Source: Gemmatimonadota bacterium
Lineage (GTDB): Bacteria > Gemmatimonadota > Gemmatimonadetes > Gemmatimonadales > Gemmatimonadaceae
Assembly (NCBI GenBank): GCA_016712265.1
Contig: JADJRJ010000028.1
Location: forward strand, 310,001 to 374,000
Length of the DNA: 64,000 nucleotides
Reading direction: 5' to 3'
In this document: positions 38,587 to 46,759 of the stretch, in pieces
How positions within the stretch are numbered: position 1 is the first letter of the stretch
Layout: every line of letters starts with the position of its first letter
Notes under the pieces: generated by a model
The model's database searches: none
What the model saw: the letters and a program-made list of their open reading frames with translations, nothing else
Told to the model about the DNA's origin: nothing
Program-made: the position numbers and the translations under genes

Positions 38587-41055
38587 TCAATCCGCGCGTA
38601 GGGCGTCGATCGGGTTGACGCGCGTCGCCCGATACGCGGGGAGCAGGCACGCGACCAGGGCCGCGAGGGCGAACACGGCGGCACCGGCCACCACGGTCAG
38701 CGGGGCGCCGGGGGCGACACCGTAGAGGAGCGCACGCAGCGCCCCGGAGCCGGCCATGGAGAGCGCGACGCCGGCCGCGAGCCCGGCCAACGGCCAGGCG
38801 AGCCCGTCGCGCAACACGAGCCGCAGCACGCCAGCGGTCGTCGCGCCGTGCGCGATGCGAATCGCGATGTCGCGCGTGCGCTGGGTCGTGGCATGCGAGA
38901 CGACCGCCCAGGTGCCGCACGCGGCGAGCAGGAGGCCAAGGACCGCCAGCATCGTGGTCCCGGACGCGGCGCGACGTGGGGCGGCGCGGGCCGTGTGGAG
39001 CACCTCGGCCAACGGGCGCACGTTGCGCAGCGGCAGCCCCGGGGCCACCCGGCCCACTGCCGCAGCGAGTGCCCGTTCCATGGCGCGCGGATCGCCCGTC
39101 ACCTTAACGAAGTACACCCGCCACCCATAGGTGAATTGCCGGTAGGGGGTGTAGAAACTGGCGGTGGTCCGCTCGCCCAGCGGCGGATCGTACCGCACGT
39201 CGCCGACGATGCCCACAATCTCGCCGCTGCTGTCTGGCGACGTCATCGTGCTGCCGGTGAACCAGACGCGCTGGCCGAGGGCGTCACCAGCGGGAAAGAA
39301 CTGTCGGGCGGCCGTCTCGCTGATGACGACCACACGCGGTGCCCCCTCACGATCCGTGGCGTCAAAGCCGCGACCGGCCTTGATCGGGATGCCTAACGTG
39401 GCGAAGTGCTCCTCGCCCACATAATGCCGCAACACCGTGGGCGGCGCACGCTCGCCGGACCCGGTGCGTCCCACGACCTGCAACCCGGTGCTCGCACTCC
39501 CGGCGAGGGGCGCACCGCCATCCACGCTCGCCGATACGACGCCGGGGACCGTTCGCAACTCGTCCAGCACCCGGCTGATGAACGCCGGCGCCGCATCGGC
39601 CGGCACGTCGCGCTCTGCCGGCTGCAGCTCGAAGGTCAGGACCCGCTCCACCTCAACACCGATCGTTGCCGACTGCACCCGGCGATAGCTGTCGAGTAGT
39701 TGTGCGGCCGCACCGACCAGGACGACCGCGAGCAGCGCCTCGACGCCGAGGAGGGCCGCCCCAATGCCGGGTCGCCGCAACGAGACGCCGGTGGCCGCGG
39801 CCGCATGCGATCCGGCACGCAGGTCGCCAAGGGTCACACGTCGCGTGGCCCACGTGGCTGGGATCGCGGCGACAACCACGATGGCCACCGCGGACACGAC
39901 GATCCACCATCCCACCAGCCGGAGGTCGAAGTTGACGGCGCTCCAGGTGCTCAAGAAGCCGCGCCCGAGACCCGCGAGGGGATCGAGCGGCCCGGTCGCG
40001 CGTAGCCATCCGGTAATGGCCAGCAGGGCGATCACCGCTCCACCGGCAACGAGCGCTGCGCCATCCGTGGCGAACTGCCGCCACAGGCGGTGCGGGGTCG
40101 CACCCAGGGCAAGCCCGACGGCGGACTCGCGTCGCCGCGCGAGGGCACGCCCCATGACTAGCGCGGCGAGATTGGCGAGGGTCAGGAGGAACAGCACGCC
40201 GGCACCGCCGACCAACAACGCAGACGCGCGGCTCACCTCGGGCCGAAGACGCGCGTCGCCTAACGACTGTACCTCCCCACCCACCGTCACGTCTCCGGGT
40301 ACGTCGTCGGACGGCGCCGCGCGATACGCGGCCGCGGCCAGCATCGCGACCTCGCGCTGAATCGCGTCGTCCGCCATTTCGGGCCGCCGCCGAGCCAGCA
40401 GGGTGATGAAATCCTGGTTCGTGGTGAGGTACTCCGGATAGGTGAGCACCGGCGCCATCGGTGTTGGCAACCAGAAGTCAGCGCTGCCGGTGAGACCGCG
40501 AAAGCCGTCGGGCATCACGCCGATCACGGTGACGAGCTGGCCATTGAGCCGCAGCGGCGTCCCGATGGTGATCGGCGTGCCGTCCTGAGTTAGCCGGTCG
40601 CGCAGCTGGGCCGCGATGATCACCACGGGGACGGCGGCCGCCGGCCGGTCTTCATCGGCGCTGAACCCGCGTCCCTCGACGGGAGTGACGCCGGTGAGGG
40701 TGAAGTACTCGGGAGAGACAAACTCTCCAGCGATCACCCGCGGCGCGTCGCCGGTTGAAAGGGTCACCGACGCCGGGCGCCAGGGAGCGACGAGGTCGAC
40801 GGTCGAGGCGCGTTCGCGCACCAACTGTAACCGGGCAAACGACCAGCCGATGCGGGTCCGCACCTCACGCGGACTGGTGTGGCTGGACGTGAGCACCACC
40901 ATCTCGCGAGCCGCTGGAAAGGGGAGCGTGCGCCACCGCGCCGCATCGCGGATGGACAGCGCTACGGTGAGCAGCGCGATCCCAATCGCGGCCATGCCAA
41001 CGGCCGCGAGGGCAGAGGCCGGGTGGCGACGCAGGGACTGGGCGAAAGCTCGCAT
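38587..41055 (-). CDS. ADOP-type FtsX-family ABC permease, duplicated permease units
   Basis: This 822-residue protein has two FtsX-like units. Helices lie at about 15-35, 280-305, 330-355 and 385-405, then at about 430-450, 690-720, 745-770 and 785-810, with two large periplasmic MacB_PCD-like domains (about 45-270 and 455-680). This is the layout of the 'acidobacterial duplicated orphan permease' group, which usually lack an adjacent ATPase; none is next to it here. Role is likely export or signalling coupled to an unlinked ATPase. It is divergent from the GNAT gene with only 47 bases between starts. Confidence 0.9.
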   Translation of the reverse strand: MRAFAQSLRRHPASALAAVGMAAIGIALLTVALSIRDAARWRTLPFPAAREMVVLTSSHTSPREVRTRIGWSFARLQLVRERASTVDLVAPWRPASVTLSTGDAPRVIAGEFVSPEYFTLTGVTPVEGRGFSADEDRPAAAVPVVIIAAQLRDRLTQDGTPITIGTPLRLNGQLVTVIGVMPDGFRGLTGSADFWLPTPMAPVLTYPEYLTTNQDFITLLARRRPEMADDAIQREVAMLAAAAYRAAPSDDVPGDVTVGGEVQSLGDARLRPEVSRASALLVGGAGVLFLLTLANLAALVMGRALARRRESAVGLALGATPHRLWRQFATDGAALVAGGAVIALLAITGWLRATGPLDPLAGLGRGFLSTWSAVNFDLRLVGWWIVVSAVAIVVVAAIPATWATRRVTLGDLRAGSHAAAATGVSLRRPGIGAALLGVEALLAVVLVGAAAQLLDSYRRVQSATIGVEVERVLTFELQPAERDVPADAAPAFISRVLDELRTVPGVVSASVDGGAPLAGSASTGLQVVGRTGSGERAPPTVLRHYVGEEHFATLGIPIKAGRGFDATDREGAPRVVVISETAARQFFPAGDALGQRVWFTGSTMTSPDSSGEIVGIVGDVRYDPPLGERTTASFYTPYRQFTYGWRVYFVKVTGDPRAMERALAAAVGRVAPGLPLRNVRPLAEVLHTARAAPRRAASGTTMLAVLGLLLAACGTWAVVSHATTQRTRDIAIRIAHGATTAGVLRLVLRDGLAWPLAGLAAGVALSMAGSGALRALLYGVAPGAPLTVVAGAAVFALAALVACLLPAYRATRVNPIDALRAD

Positions 41056-41102
41056 CCTTCATATGATGCCGCTCGACCCTGCCTCGTGTAAACTTCGCGT
41101 CG

Positions 41103-41639
41103 ATGATCACCTCCATCCGGATTCGACGCGGCATGCCGGCTGACGCGGCTGCCCTGGCGGCGCTCGCCTCGCGGACGTTCGAGGAGACCTTTCGCCATAC
41201 GACGACGGCGGAGGACATGGCCGCACACCTGGCGCGCGCCTATGGGGAGGCGCAGCAGGGCGCGGAGCTGGCCGACGCGGGCACGCTGACCTTCCTCGCT
41301 GAAGAGGATGGCGTGCTGGCCGCCTTTGCCCAGGTGCGCCGCGGTGCGCCTGGCGATCCCCTGATTTTGGACGCCCCCGTGGAGCTGTACCGGTTCTATG
41401 TCGATCGGCCCTGGCATGGACTCGGCCTCGCCCAGCGCCTGATGCAGCATGTGCGCGCGGCAGCGAGCGAGTTGGGTGGTCGCGAGTTATGGCTCAGCGT
41501 CTGGAGCGGGAACGAGCGCGCCAAGGCGTTTTACGCGAAGGAGGGGTTCGTCGACCGGGCGGAGACCGTGTTCTGGCTCGGAAGCGACCGGCAGGTCGAC
41601 CGGATCTTCGTTGCCGTGATGGATGGGGCGATCCCCTGA
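41103..41639 (+). CDS. GNAT family N-acetyltransferase
   Basis: A 178-residue cytoplasmic protein with the GNAT fold: SIRIRRGMPADAAALAAL at the start, motif A around LYRFYVDRPWHGLGLAQRLM (acetyl-CoA pyrophosphate loop, here WHGLGLA in place of the usual R/Q-x-x-G-x-G/A), and ERAKAFYAKEGFVDR near the end. It transfers an acetyl group from acetyl-CoA to an unknown amine. Its stop shares one base with the start of the kelch gene. Confidence 0.88.
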   Translation: MITSIRIRRGMPADAAALAALASRTFEETFRHTTTAEDMAAHLARAYGEAQQGAELADAGTLTFLAEEDGVLAAFAQVRRGAPGDPLILDAPVELYRFYVDRPWHGLGLAQRLMQHVRAAASELGGRELWLSVWSGNERAKAFYAKEGFVDRAETVFWLGSDRQVDRIFVAVMDGAIP

Positions 41640-42763
41640 TGTACGCCACGGTGAGGAGCAAACAGCGGTATGCATGTCGCCTGCACGCGGAGAGTCACCG
41701 CGAGGGACTGGGGGCACGGCGCCACCTGGGGTCGCGCGCGGTGCTGGTGGCGGGCGTGATCGCCGCGCTGGCGCAGCGTGCGATGGCACAGCCGGCATTG
41801 CCCATGGCCGTGGCCAACAACGCCGTGGCGCAGGGCACGGTGGATGGGCGGTCGTGGCTCTTCTCCTTCCTTGGCATCGACGCAACGAAACGCTGGTCCG
41901 GCATCACCCGCGCTGCCTTCGCCTGGTCACCGGGGATGCCCACCTGGCGTCGGTTGCCGGACGTCCCGGGCGCGGTGGGGCGGCTCGCGGCGACGGCGCA
42001 GGTGGTGCGCGGCAAGGCGTACCTGTTCGGTGGCTACACGGTGGACTCGGCGGGCAACGAACGGTCGCTCGACGTCGTGAATGTGTGGAATGCTGCAGCA
42101 GGTCGTTGGGAAACGGCGCCGCCGATGACCGTCGCGGTGGATGATGCCGTGAGCGCGACCTGGCGGGACTCGCTGGTTTACGTGATTTCCGGCTGGCACC
42201 ACACCGACAACGTGCCCCTGGTCCAGGTGTTTGACGTGGTCGCGAAGCGGTGGGCGCAGGCCACGCCGATTCCCGGGCCGGGAGTCTTTGGCCATACCGG
42301 CGGGATCTCGGGGAACACGCTGGTCTATGTGGATGGCGCGCGACGCCAGGACGGGAAGGTGAGATACGGGTTGGAGCGATCATCGTGGGCCGGCGAGATC
42401 GATCCGACGCATCCGTTGCGCATCAAATGGCGGCGGCTCCCTGATCACCTTGGTCCGGCGTTGTATCGCGCAGCGGCCGGTGGCTGCGGGGCGCTGGTCG
42501 TTTTTGCCGGTGGCACGGACAACCCGTACAACTACAATGGGATAGGGTACGATGGGGTCCCGGCGAACCCGCGCCGTGACACGTTCGCATGGGACACGCG
42601 CCGCGGAATCTGGCGGCGGCTCGCGCCGGCGTCGAACGCGACCATGGACCATCGTGCCCTCGCGCTCCAGGGGGATACGGCCGTTGTCGTGGGGGGGATG
42701 GTGCCGGGGCAGCGCGTGACGGACCAGGTGGAGCGCTGGCCGGTGGGCGGGTGCGATCGATAG
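41639..42763 (+). CDS. Exported kelch-repeat protein
   Basis: The 374-residue product starts at ATG 41639, overlapping the GNAT stop in TGATG. A long basic N-region precedes a hydrophobic segment ending in QRAMAQ (about residue 51), which acts as a signal. The mature part has kelch blades with the pattern 'G-K-A-Y-L-F-G-G-Y' followed by 'D-V-V-N-V-W-N...W' and similar GG-aromatic repeats. Kelch propellers are binding scaffolds or, in some families, sialic acid mutarotases; the overall layout slightly recalls the latter, but I cannot confirm it. Confidence 0.78.
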   Translation: MYATVRSKQRYACRLHAESHREGLGARRHLGSRAVLVAGVIAALAQRAMAQPALPMAVANNAVAQGTVDGRSWLFSFLGIDATKRWSGITRAAFAWSPGMPTWRRLPDVPGAVGRLAATAQVVRGKAYLFGGYTVDSAGNERSLDVVNVWNAAAGRWETAPPMTVAVDDAVSATWRDSLVYVISGWHHTDNVPLVQVFDVVAKRWAQATPIPGPGVFGHTGGISGNTLVYVDGARRQDGKVRYGLERSSWAGEIDPTHPLRIKWRRLPDHLGPALYRAAAGGCGALVVFAGGTDNPYNYNGIGYDGVPANPRRDTFAWDTRRGIWRRLAPASNATMDHRALALQGDTAVVVGGMVPGQRVTDQVERWPVGGCDR

Positions 42764-42791
42764 CTTCACCCGACGCCTTCCCCAGCCTTCC

Positions 42792-43244
42792 ATGACTCCA
42801 ACATTGCGCCGTGCCCTGCTGGCCCTTGCGATTGTGTCGCTTCCCGCGAGCGCCCAGGGGACGCGCGGTGACGCCGACGAGGTCAAGGCGACGCTGACCC
42901 AGATGTGGGCGGCGATCGAGGCGGGAGACGTCGAGCGATATGCGTCGTTCGTTCATCCCGACTTCACGCAGTTCGGGGAGAACGACCCCTACCTCGCCGA
43001 GGGGAAGGAGAAGGAGGTGCGGGGGATGGCCGCGTATCTCCAGCGGGCCAAGGGGGTACATACGGACATGCACAACGCGCAGGTGACGGTGCGTGGCACC
43101 GTCGCCTGGATCACGTACTATTGGACGGATGCGGGGGTGGTGGAGGGGAAACGCGTCTCCAGCCACGGCAAGTCGACCCGGGTTTTCGTGAAGGAGAATG
43201 GCCGCTGGCTCTGCATCCACGGCCACTACACCAACGGCACATGA
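42792..43244 (+). CDS. Secreted NTF2/SnoaL-like (DUF4440-type) protein
   Basis: A 150-residue protein with a signal peptide (1-22, ending ASAQG). The mature part has the cone-like NTF2 pattern: a helical MWAAIEAGDVERYASFVHPDF start, then RGTVAWITYYWTD and HGKSTRVFVKENGRWLCIHGHY strands. The fold binds small molecules or acts as a ketosteroid-isomerase-like scaffold; the activity is unknown. The stop overlaps the ATG of the next gene (ATGA at 43241-43244). Confidence 0.8.
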   Translation: MTPTLRRALLALAIVSLPASAQGTRGDADEVKATLTQMWAAIEAGDVERYASFVHPDFTQFGENDPYLAEGKEKEVRGMAAYLQRAKGVHTDMHNAQVTVRGTVAWITYYWTDAGVVEGKRVSSHGKSTRVFVKENGRWLCIHGHYTNGT

Positions 43245-44029
43245 TGACGATGGCAACCACCACGCGATTGATGACGTTAGGCGCCCTGGCTATCGCGGTG
43301 ATGGGGGTGCACGGATGCGACAAGGTCCGCGGCGCCGAGGTCGATGCGCCGTTCGAGGTACTGGCGACATATCCGCACGACACCGCGGCCTACACGCAGG
43401 GGCTGTTGTGGGACGATAGCGTGATGCTGGAGAGCACGGGGCAGTACACGCACTCCGAGCTGCGTCGCGTCGACCTCACGACGGGGCGGGTGCTGCAGTC
43501 CCGTCGACTCGCCGACAACCGATTCGGGGAAGGGCTGATCAAGCTCAACGGCAAGCTCTACCAGCTGACCTGGGAGAGCGGGGTGGGCTACATCTACGAC
43601 GCCGCCACCTTTGCGCCGCTCGATTCCTTCACCTACAAGGGAGAGGGATGGGGGCTGGCGACGGACGGCTCGGCCATCATCATGAGCGACGGCTCGGATT
43701 CACTGCGCTGGCTGGACCCGCAGACGCTGCAGCAGCAGAAGGCCGTGAAGGTCACCTACGAGGGGAGCCCGTTCCCGAAGATCAACGAGATGGAATGGGT
43801 CGACGGGATGATCCTGGCCAACGTGTACGAGAGCGACTGGATCGCGAAGATCGACCCGGCGACAGGGCAGGTGGTGCGGCTCTACGACTTTGCCTCGCTG
43901 TGGCCGAAGGCGCAGCGTCCGTATGGGGCGGAGGTGTTCAACGGGATTTCGCTGGGGCCGCAGCCGGGGACGTTACTGGTGACCGGGAAGCTGTGGCCGT
44001 CGCTGTACGTCGTGCGGCTCAAGAGCTAG
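43241..44029 (+). CDS. Glutaminyl-peptide cyclotransferase (plant-type), lipoprotein
   Basis: The 262-residue protein starts at ATG 43241 (or the adjacent ATG 43244). A lipobox-like VMGVHGC anchors it to a membrane. The remainder matches the five-bladed propeller glutamine cyclotransferases: YPHDTAAYTQGL at the start, DNRFGEGLIKLNGKLYQLTW, KGEGWGLATDG, and INEMEWVDGMILANVYESD. These enzymes turn N-terminal glutamine into pyroglutamate. The coupling with the NTF2-like gene suggests a shared transcript. Confidence 0.9.
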   Translation: MMTMATTTRLMTLGALAIAVMGVHGCDKVRGAEVDAPFEVLATYPHDTAAYTQGLLWDDSVMLESTGQYTHSELRRVDLTTGRVLQSRRLADNRFGEGLIKLNGKLYQLTWESGVGYIYDAATFAPLDSFTYKGEGWGLATDGSAIIMSDGSDSLRWLDPQTLQQQKAVKVTYEGSPFPKINEMEWVDGMILANVYESDWIAKIDPATGQVVRLYDFASLWPKAQRPYGAEVFNGISLGPQPGTLLVTGKLWPSLYVVRLKS

Positions 44030-44050
44030 ACGGCAGACGGCGAAAATGAG

Positions 44051-44077
44051 CAGCGCCGCGGGATGCCCACGGCGCTG
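44051..44077. terminator. Hairpin between convergent genes
   Basis: CAGCGCCG (44051-44058) and CGGCGCTG (44070-44077) form a perfect 8-bp stem with an 11-base loop between the convergent cyclotransferase and Tat-signal genes. No T-run follows on either side. Confidence 0.5.
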
Positions 44078-44108
44078 TACCGCAGATCACGTGGGGCCGC
44101 AGTGACGC

Positions 44109-44783
44109 CTACGCGCCGGACGCGAGCACGTAGTGACAGCCGGCCTCCTGCGCGCGCAGGGCGGCGAAGATCCCGTTGGGCTGCAGGATGACGCCCGGGA
44201 CCATGAGGGAAAGCGCCTTCTGTCGCGCCTCCGCTGCGCTAAGTTTGTCTTTCTCGCGCACCATGCTGGCCATTTGCGCGAACGCCCAATTGCAGCCCAG
44301 GACGATCCCGCCTGACGCGAGGAACGGCTCGATCTTGTACTTCGCCTGGGCCGCCGGCAGCTCGGCCCCGCCCGTGCTCAACGGGTTCTTCATCGCCCAC
44401 TTCTTCCCCTGTTCGTCCTTCCACTTCCGGGACTTCCCGACCTCGTACATCTCCCAGAACTCGTTCTTCATGATCATCGGCATCGCGGCATGCCGAAAGA
44501 CAACGACCGGCGACATGTCTGTTCGGGCGGTGCCGTAGGCATCCTTGTACATGTCGCACCAGGCCACCGCGCGGAACAGGGCCGCACCATCATTGGCCTC
44601 CGGCGAGTCAAAGACCGCCTTGTACTTCCCGGTCACGCGGTCCGTCCAGCTGAAGTCGAACTGCCCCTGGGCCAACGGAGCGTCGTGGTCGGGGGCCGAC
44701 GCGTGCGCGACCGAGGGGACGCCGACGGCGCCAAGGACACTGGAGCCACCGAGCCAGCTGAGGAACCGACGACGTGAAGACAT
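44109..44783 (-). CDS. Tat-exported DsrE-like protein
   Basis: ATG 44783 gives a twin-arginine signal (SSRRRFLSWLGG, cleavage near AHASA); longer frames to 44867 lack it. The 224-residue product has an alpha/beta mature domain whose end, PNGIFAALRAQEAGCHYVLASGA, resembles the C-terminus of DsrE-fold sulfur-relay proteins. Single Cys residues sit in AWCDMY, LGCNWAF and AGCHYV. Neighbours (an exported Rieske protein on the other strand and copper genes beyond) suggest a redox role in the periplasm, but this is inference. Confidence 0.65.
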   Translation of the reverse strand: MSSRRRFLSWLGGSSVLGAVGVPSVAHASAPDHDAPLAQGQFDFSWTDRVTGKYKAVFDSPEANDGAALFRAVAWCDMYKDAYGTARTDMSPVVVFRHAAMPMIMKNEFWEMYEVGKSRKWKDEQGKKWAMKNPLSTGGAELPAAQAKYKIEPFLASGGIVLGCNWAFAQMASMVREKDKLSAAEARQKALSLMVPGVILQPNGIFAALRAQEAGCHYVLASGA

Positions 44784-44924
44784 GAGGAGGTGTGTGGGAT
44801 GGTCGTGAATCCTACCCGCGGGGGTACGGCTGAAGGAAGGCGAGGGTTCCGTGGCCGAGTTCGCCAACGAGGGTAGGGCGACCGACGCGTGTCATCCCGG
44901 GAGACCCGTTCCGGATCACGACCC

Positions 44925-45371
44925 ATGACAGAAACGCCCCTCGCCCTGCTCAGCCGCCGCGAGTTCACCCGCCTGGCCGGGCTCGCTTGCGTCGCCGCCG
45001 CGTGCTCATCCGATGAAGGGGGACCGACGGCTCCGACGGCTGGTGGCGTCACGATCAGTGGCAACACCATGACTCTTACCGTTGCCCAGAACCCGACGCT
45101 GTCCCAGTCCAACGGGATGGTCCTGGTCTCGCAACGCAGCGTGCTCGTGGTCCGCGTCTCTGCGACCCAGTACCAGGCCCTGTCCTCGGTGTGCACACAT
45201 CAGGCGTGCACGGTGAGCAGCTTCGACGGCTCCAGGCTCACCTGTCCCTGCCACGGCTCGCAGTTCAGCACCTCGGGGGCGGTGACCAAGGGGCCGGCTG
45301 CTTCGGCGTTGCGCGCGTTTCCGACCACGTTTGACGCCGCCAGCGGGACCATTGCGGTGGACTTGGCCTGA
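44925..45371 (+). CDS. Exported Rieske [2Fe-2S] protein
   Basis: With ATG 44925 the protein has 148 residues. It opens with a Tat-like SRREFTRLAGLACVAAACSS; either the last Cys is lipidated or the helix is kept as an anchor. The Rieske ligands are C90-x-H92 in VCTHQAC and C107-x-x-H110 in TCPCHGSQF. The extra cysteines C95 and C109 can form the usual disulfide. It probably carries electrons in the periplasm, like the small arsenite-oxidase or cytochrome-complex Rieske subunits, but no large subunit is next to it. A GTG at 44889 is a possible alternative start. Confidence 0.88.
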   Translation: MTETPLALLSRREFTRLAGLACVAAACSSDEGGPTAPTAGGVTISGNTMTLTVAQNPTLSQSNGMVLVSQRSVLVVRVSATQYQALSSVCTHQACTVSSFDGSRLTCPCHGSQFSTSGAVTKGPAASALRAFPTTFDAASGTIAVDLA

Positions 45372-45407
45372 GCGCTGGTGCCTGGTGGGAGGCTGCTGGT
45401 GCTGAGG

Positions 45408-45776
45408 CTACGTGGTCTTCTTCGCGGTGAAGGTCGCCAATCCCTGACCGCTGAAGTCGGCGGTGCCGGTGATGGTGTCGCCGATGATCGTTCCCGAAAA
45501 ATTCAGGTCGACCCCACTCTTCACCGTGAAGGCGACCTTGTCCCCCTTCACCGTGCCTTCCAGCGGGCGAGCGCCGCCCCGCTGCGACTCGTAGGTGCCG
45601 GTGAGCTTCTCGCCTTCCTGCTTGAAGGTGACCGTCGGGTTTCCTGTCCCGTTTTCGGTGACGACCTCAAAGGCCCACTTGCCAGTGAGATCCGCGATCG
45701 GGGTGGCGGGACGAGCGGCGAGCAGGGCCGGGACGACGAGGAGCGCGGAGAGGATAGCGCGGCGGGAACGGAGCAT
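45408..45776 (-). CDS. Small secreted beta-rich protein
   Basis: Starting at ATG 45776 gives 122 residues with a signal peptide (MLRSRRAILSALLVVPALLAARPA). The mature part alternates short beta strands: GKWAFEVVTENG, TVTFKQEGEKLTGTYESQRGG, LEGTVKGDKVAFTVKSG and FSGTIIGDTITGTADFSGQG. This lipocalin-like pattern ('G-x-W ... L-x-G-T') is frequent in short periplasmic proteins of this phylum. The function is unknown. The frame is open further upstream (to 46259) but that part is not coding-like. Confidence 0.78.
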   Translation of the reverse strand: MLRSRRAILSALLVVPALLAARPATPIADLTGKWAFEVVTENGTGNPTVTFKQEGEKLTGTYESQRGGARPLEGTVKGDKVAFTVKSGVDLNFSGTIIGDTITGTADFSGQGLATFTAKKTT

Positions 45777-45881
45777 TGGGAATCGCGGTAGCAGTACGGT
45801 GAACGGTAACGGACGGAACGACCGGCTCAAGGGTTCCGCGGATTTGACGCCTCCAGCCACCGGCCGTACTATCAAGCCTTG

Positions 45882-46229
45882 GTGACTTCCCCGACACGGC
45901 GCCTGTGGGGCGCACGACTGCTGCTGAGCTTCTTCGCCCTGTTCTGGGCGGAGTCGTTCGTGTTGCCCTCGTGCCCGATGCATCGCGACATGGTGCAGCA
46001 CGGGTCGCACGGGGGGCATGACTCGTCGGACCAGCAGCCGACCACCGACTGCGACTGCCTGGGCTCCTGCGTCTCGTCCGAAGGGGTCGGGCTGGCGAAA
46101 GCGCCATTCGTGTTTGAGATCGCCGCGCCACGTGCGTTGACGGTCGCGGTAGACCGGGCGATTGGGGTCGCACCGACGGTAGACCAGCTGCACCTGCCCG
46201 AGGCGCAGGGGCCGCCAGCGAGCGCCTGA
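45882..46229 (+). CDS. Small Cys/His-rich exported protein, copy 1 (CPMH...CDC type)
   Basis: Starting at GTG 45882 (a TTG three bases upstream is also possible) gives 115 residues. One hydrophobic helix (about 8-30) acts as signal or anchor. The mature part has SCPMHRDM, then a His cluster (QHGSHGGH), then DCDCLGSC, and ends LPEAQGPPASA. The same order (CPMH, HxGH, CDCxxxC, and a short Leu-Pro/Ala ending) occurs in the gene at 48572. The Cys, Met and His content suggests copper binding. I know no named family with certainty; it faintly recalls DUF2946-type proteins near copper genes. Confidence 0.7.
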   Translation: MTSPTRRLWGARLLLSFFALFWAESFVLPSCPMHRDMVQHGSHGGHDSSDQQPTTDCDCLGSCVSSEGVGLAKAPFVFEIAAPRALTVAVDRAIGVAPTVDQLHLPEAQGPPASA

Positions 46230-46288
46230 CACTTCACGCCCGACGTGCCGTTGCGGCACGCGGCGTTGGCGTCATCCTGCTTTCTCCC

Positions 46289-46313
46289 CTCACGACCGCC
46301 CAGCGGTCGTGAG
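46289..46313. promoter_or_regulatory. Perfect inverted repeat upstream of copC
   Basis: CTCACGACCGC (46289-46299) and GCGGTCGTGAG (46303-46313) form a perfect 11-bp stem with a CCA loop. It lies in the 149-base gap between the first Cys/His gene and copC, 66 bases before the copC ATG. It could terminate the first transcript or be an operator or leader structure for the copC operon. Confidence 0.55.
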
Positions 46314-46378
46314 ACTGGCGACCGTCGTCCCGCGCCCCGCGGAACGGCAAACTCATACCAACAACGAGAGGCCCCCTC

Positions 46379-46759
46379 ATGTCGTCTTCCCGTCGCGTCT
46401 TCGTTCGGCTGTTGATTGCTGGAACCGCGGTGCTCGCCGTCGGCACCAGCGCCCGCGCCGCGATGCACCTTCGCCTCGCCAAGAGCGAGCCCGCGAAGGA
46501 TGCCGTGGTCGCTGCACCGACCCAATTGCAGCTCTGGTTCTCACTCAAGCCCGCTATGTCGATCACGAGCGTGAAGCTGACGTCGTCGAGCGATGCTGCG
46601 GTGAAGGTGGGGAAGGCCGCCCACAGTGGCGACGAGAAGGCGCCCGTGCTCGTGGCCATTGAGGAGCCGCTGGCCGCTGGCAAGTACACGGTGTCGTGGA
46701 AGACGGCGTCGAGTGACATGCACCCCGTCACCGGAGACTTCAGCTTTACGGTCAAGTGA
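46379..46759 (+). CDS. copC: CopC-domain copper-binding periplasmic protein
   Basis: A 126-residue protein with a signal peptide ending near SARAAM and one CopC beta-sandwich domain. The start HLRLAKSEPAKDAVVAAP aligns with the 'HPxLxSSxPA...AP' opening of CopC, and the DMHPVTGDFSFTV end carries the conserved Asp-x-His-Pro. In CopC the mature N-terminal His binds copper; here cleavage after AAM would be needed to expose it, so the exact processing matters. It starts an operon with the BNR, TlpA-like and second Cys/His genes; its stop overlaps the next GTG by four bases. Confidence 0.88.
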   Translation: MSSSRRVFVRLLIAGTAVLAVGTSARAAMHLRLAKSEPAKDAVVAAPTQLQLWFSLKPAMSITSVKLTSSSDAAVKVGKAAHSGDEKAPVLVAIEEPLAAGKYTVSWKTASSDMHPVTGDFSFTVK

